Below, one piece after another: positions 13,483-14,691 of a stretch of DNA of 14,691 nt; within the stretch, counting starts at the first letter, position 1; each line of letters starts with the position of its first letter. Below the pieces are notes generated by a model, which was not told the DNA's origin, ran no database searches, and saw only the letters and a program-made list of their open reading frames with translations. Made by a program: the position numbers and the translations under genes. The stretch comes from a bacterium (GTDB lineage: Bacteria; Auribacterota; UBA3054; B51-G9), in NCBI GenBank assembly GCA_029933535.1, contig JAOZNZ010000021.1:1-14691 (forward strand), written 5' to 3'.

Positions 13483-13505
13483 AAATAAGATGAATATGAT
13501 ATAAT
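13477..13505 (+). promoter_or_regulatory. Perfect consensus promoter upstream of the TetR gene
   Basis: TTGACA (13477-13482) and TATAAT (13500-13505) are exactly 17 bases apart, with TGA (13497-13499) as an extended -10. Every base of both boxes is consensus. It points at the TetR gene 190 bases downstream; no other + strand gene lies between. The -35 overlaps the upstream end of the RHS remnant. Confidence 0.8.
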
Positions 13506-13520
13506 GTTCATGTTTTATAT

Positions 13521-13545
13521 TAATAGTTAATAGTTAATAGTTAAT
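13521..13545 (+). repeat. Heptamer tandem repeat (TAATAGT), 3.6 copies
   Basis: Three perfect TAATAGT units (13521-13541) and a partial TAAT. The array lies just downstream of the predicted transcription start of the TetR transcript (about 13512). Confidence 0.85.
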
Positions 13546-13553
13546 TGGGAAAT

Positions 13554-13629
13554 AACGGATAACGAATAACATCCCCCTTTAATCCCCCTTCAAAGGGGGA
13601 ATTTATAATGGATAACGAATAACGAAATA
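13554..13629 (+). repeat. AACGAAT/GGATAAC heptamer words flanking a CCCCCTTT hairpin
   Basis: GGATAACGAATAAC occurs at 13557-13570 and again at 13610-13623. It is built from heptamers AACGGAT/AACGAAT. Between them CCCCCTTT (13573-13580) pairs with AAAGGGGG (13592-13599), or alternatively CCCCCTT (13584-13590) with AAGGGGG (13593-13599). The arms resemble the CCCCCT...AAAGGGGG arms of the 86-bp element, so this may be a minimal relative. Confidence 0.6.
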
Positions 13630-13635
13630 AATACT

Positions 13636-13674
13636 AAATTCATCCCGAGGCGCTCGCGCGCTCGGGGAGAATTT
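13636..13674 (+). repeat. 39-bp palindrome (AAATTC..CCCGAG / CTCGGG..GAATTT)
   Basis: AAATTC (13636-13641) pairs with GAATTT (13669-13674), and CCCGAG (13644-13649) with CTCGGG (13661-13666), with a 2x2 mismatch between the two stems. The loop is GC-rich. It lies in the leader of the TetR transcript. No T-run follows, so termination is uncertain. Confidence 0.55.
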
Positions 13675-13676
13675 TC

Positions 13677-13690
13677 TGACACCTGACACC
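13677..13690 (+). repeat. Heptamer repeat (TGACACC), two copies, before the TetR gene
   Basis: Two TGACACC units end 6 bases before the TetR start codon, occupying the ribosome-site position. The ispA start is preceded by five copies of the same unit. Confidence 0.8.
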
Positions 13691-13696
13691 TAAGCC

Positions 13697-14314
13697 ATGC
13701 CTGCAAATAAAAAAGAAATTAAAAAGGTTCGCGTGCCGAAACAAATTCGATCGAAAGAAAAAGTTGATCGAATTATTTCATCTGCGCGAGTTCTTTTTTC
13801 AAAAAACGGTTACGCGAAAACAACTATGTCGAAGATTGCTGATGGAGCTGATGTTTCCACCGGCACGGCATATTCATATTTTGCTGATAAAAATGATATA
13901 TTGAAAAAAATATTTGAAGAACATGTTGAAAGTATTTTTCGGCCGACGGAAAAACTTATTGATTCATTAAACAGTAAATCCACGCTTCGCAAAACACTTG
14001 AAAAACTTATTGATAACGCGCTTCGATCGAACGAAGAAGTGGAAATGCACAGAGTATTTCTTGAACAGATTTTGAAGGATATTCATTTTAAAAGTATAGT
14101 TGATGGTTATTGTATGCGTGGACTTGAGATTTGTAAAAAACTTGTTTTACAATTCGGTGGTAAAAAAGCAAAAAAAGATTTGGAAGCAAGCGCTCAGGTT
14201 ATAGTCGGACTTTTAGATTTTTGCACGCATGTCAATATTTTTTACCCATCAAGAATAAGCCGTGAAAAAGCCTGTGATGTAGGTATAGAAATGATAATAG
14301 CGTATTTTAAATAA
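13697..14314 (+). CDS. TetR family transcriptional regulator
   Basis: 205 residues. The N-terminal HTH domain (about 22-68) reads VDRIISSARVLFSKNGYAKTTMSKIAD...VSTGTAYSYFADKNDIL, the standard TetR pattern, preceded by a lysine/arginine-rich arm. The remaining all-helical part (about 75-205) would bind an unknown ligand and form the dimer. Such proteins are mostly repressors of adjacent efflux or metabolic genes. None is adjacent in this window, so the target is unknown; it may lie beyond 14691. The ATG at 13697 is the first start after an in-frame TAA six bases upstream. There is no ribosome site, only the TGACACC heptamers. A perfect promoter lies 190 bases upstream, and the palindrome at 13636-13674 could be an operator for autoregulation. 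Confidence 0.88.
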   Translation: MPANKKEIKKVRVPKQIRSKEKVDRIISSARVLFSKNGYAKTTMSKIADGADVSTGTAYSYFADKNDILKKIFEEHVESIFRPTEKLIDSLNSKSTLRKTLEKLIDNALRSNEEVEMHRVFLEQILKDIHFKSIVDGYCMRGLEICKKLVLQFGGKKAKKDLEASAQVIVGLLDFCTHVNIFYPSRISREKACDVGIEMIIAYFK

Positions 14315-14332
14315 ATTTTTTTAAATTAACCT

Positions 14333-14471
14333 AATTGACCTAATTTCTAATTGTTCTAAAAAATGACCAATGACAAAAAAATAACAAAAGAAGAACATAT
14401 TCATTGGGATTTAGACATTAGACATTGGGATTTTTTTAGGTAAATTAGAGTAATTAGAAATTAGGTCAATT
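14333..14471 (+). repeat. 20-bp perfect inverted repeat with a 99-bp loop
   Basis: AATTGACCTAATTTCTAATT (14333-14352) and its exact reverse complement (14452-14471). The loop carries no gene. The arms start 18 bases after the TetR stop codon. The arms are themselves built of reiterated CTAATT/AATTAG words. Confidence 0.75.
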
Positions 14472-14495
14472 TAATTTGACGTTTAACGTTGAATA

Positions 14496-14518
14496 TGAGT
14501 ACAGCGTTACTTTGTTAG
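14496..14518 (+). repeat. 23-bp dispersed repeat, copy 2
   Basis: It matches 7829-7851 at 22 of 23 positions in direct orientation. The flanking sequences are unrelated apart from short words, so the unit is short and well bounded. Confidence 0.6.
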
Positions 14519-14578
14519 GACGTTAGATATCTTAAGGAAACAGGGATTACATGAAGCATGAATTAAATAACACACCCC

Positions 14579-14607
14579 GCCCTAAAGGGCACCCCTCTCA
14601 AGAGGGG
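14579..14607 (+). repeat. Double GC-rich hairpin (GCCCT-AA-AGGGC and CCCCTC/GAGGGG)
   Basis: GCCCTAAAGGGC (14579-14590) is a palindrome. CCCCTC (14592-14597) pairs with GAGGGG (14602-14607). The pair stands directly before the heptamer arrays. It resembles in style the CCCCCT/AAGGGGG hairpins at 3580-3635 and 13573-13599. Confidence 0.6.
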
Positions 14608-14610
14608 ATT

Positions 14611-14691
14611 AACATCGAACATTGAACATCGAACATCGAACATCGAATACCGAATACCGAATACCGAATACCGAATACCGAATACCGAATA
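14611..14691 (+). repeat. Two fused heptamer arrays: AACATCG x5 then AATACCG x6.6
   Basis: AACATCG at 14611-14645 (five units, the second reading AACATTG) changes in phase, without a break, into AATACCG at 14646-14687 (six perfect units). AATA then reaches the window end, so the array probably continues. Confidence 0.95.

Larger units (their letters stand above)
14315..14691 (+). other. 377-bp gene-free end region
   Basis: No reading frame of interest on either strand. It consists of a 20-bp inverted repeat around a loop of short reiterated words (TGACCAATGAC, ATTGGGATTTAGACATTAGAC), a copy of the 23-bp dispersed repeat, a double GC-rich hairpin and two heptamer arrays reaching the window end. 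Confidence 0.7.

Overview
The window reads as an AT-rich chromosomal segment of a Gram-negative, free-living type bacterium. Outer-membrane functions are explicit (Pal, a second lipoprotein, a secreted M16-family protein) and all other genes are housekeeping or regulatory. All ten confidently called intact genes lie on the + strand. The long spacers, full of 7-8 bp tandem repeats and palindromes, and a decayed YD/RHS-repeat gene recall uncultivated PVC-group (for example Lentisphaerae-like) or related genomes. That placement is an impression from style only; no rRNA or marker alignment supports it.

Layout. 12-1117: a consensus-like promoter, a GC-rich structured leader and a XerD-type recombinase. 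1125-3401: tandem repeats, then a promoter driving a phasin-like lysine-tailed protein fused by a TAAATG junction to an AarF/UbiB kinase-like protein. 3402-7667: palindromes and an 86-bp inverted-repeat element, then a tight cluster of HIT hydrolase, an M16-like secreted protein with no visible zinc site, and ThiL. 7902-9624: TsaE and a polyprenyl diphosphate synthase, separated by a hairpin-rich spacer. 9626-11278: promoter, Pal, a LysM lipoprotein and a strong terminator, i.e. one envelope operon. 11319-12491: a membrane-anchored metallophosphoesterase. 12492-13696: a gene graveyard holding the second 86-bp element, a truncated AAA ATPase, a membrane-protein ORF without a good start, and an RHS fragment. 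13697-14314: a TetR regulator behind a perfect consensus promoter. 14315-14691: inverted repeats, hairpins and heptamer arrays that run off the window end.

The main non-standard content is in the spacers. Several related heptamer arrays (TCCGTAA, TGACACC, TAATAGT, AACGAAT, AACATCG, AATACCG) plus one octamer array occur at gene ends and right before start codons. An 86-bp palindromic element is present twice in inverted orientation (81 of 86 bases identical by eye). AAATT-armed palindromes occur in five places. Four promoters share the same architecture: a 17-bp spacer and a TGn extended -10. No complete defence system, CRISPR array, tRNA or rRNA was recognised.
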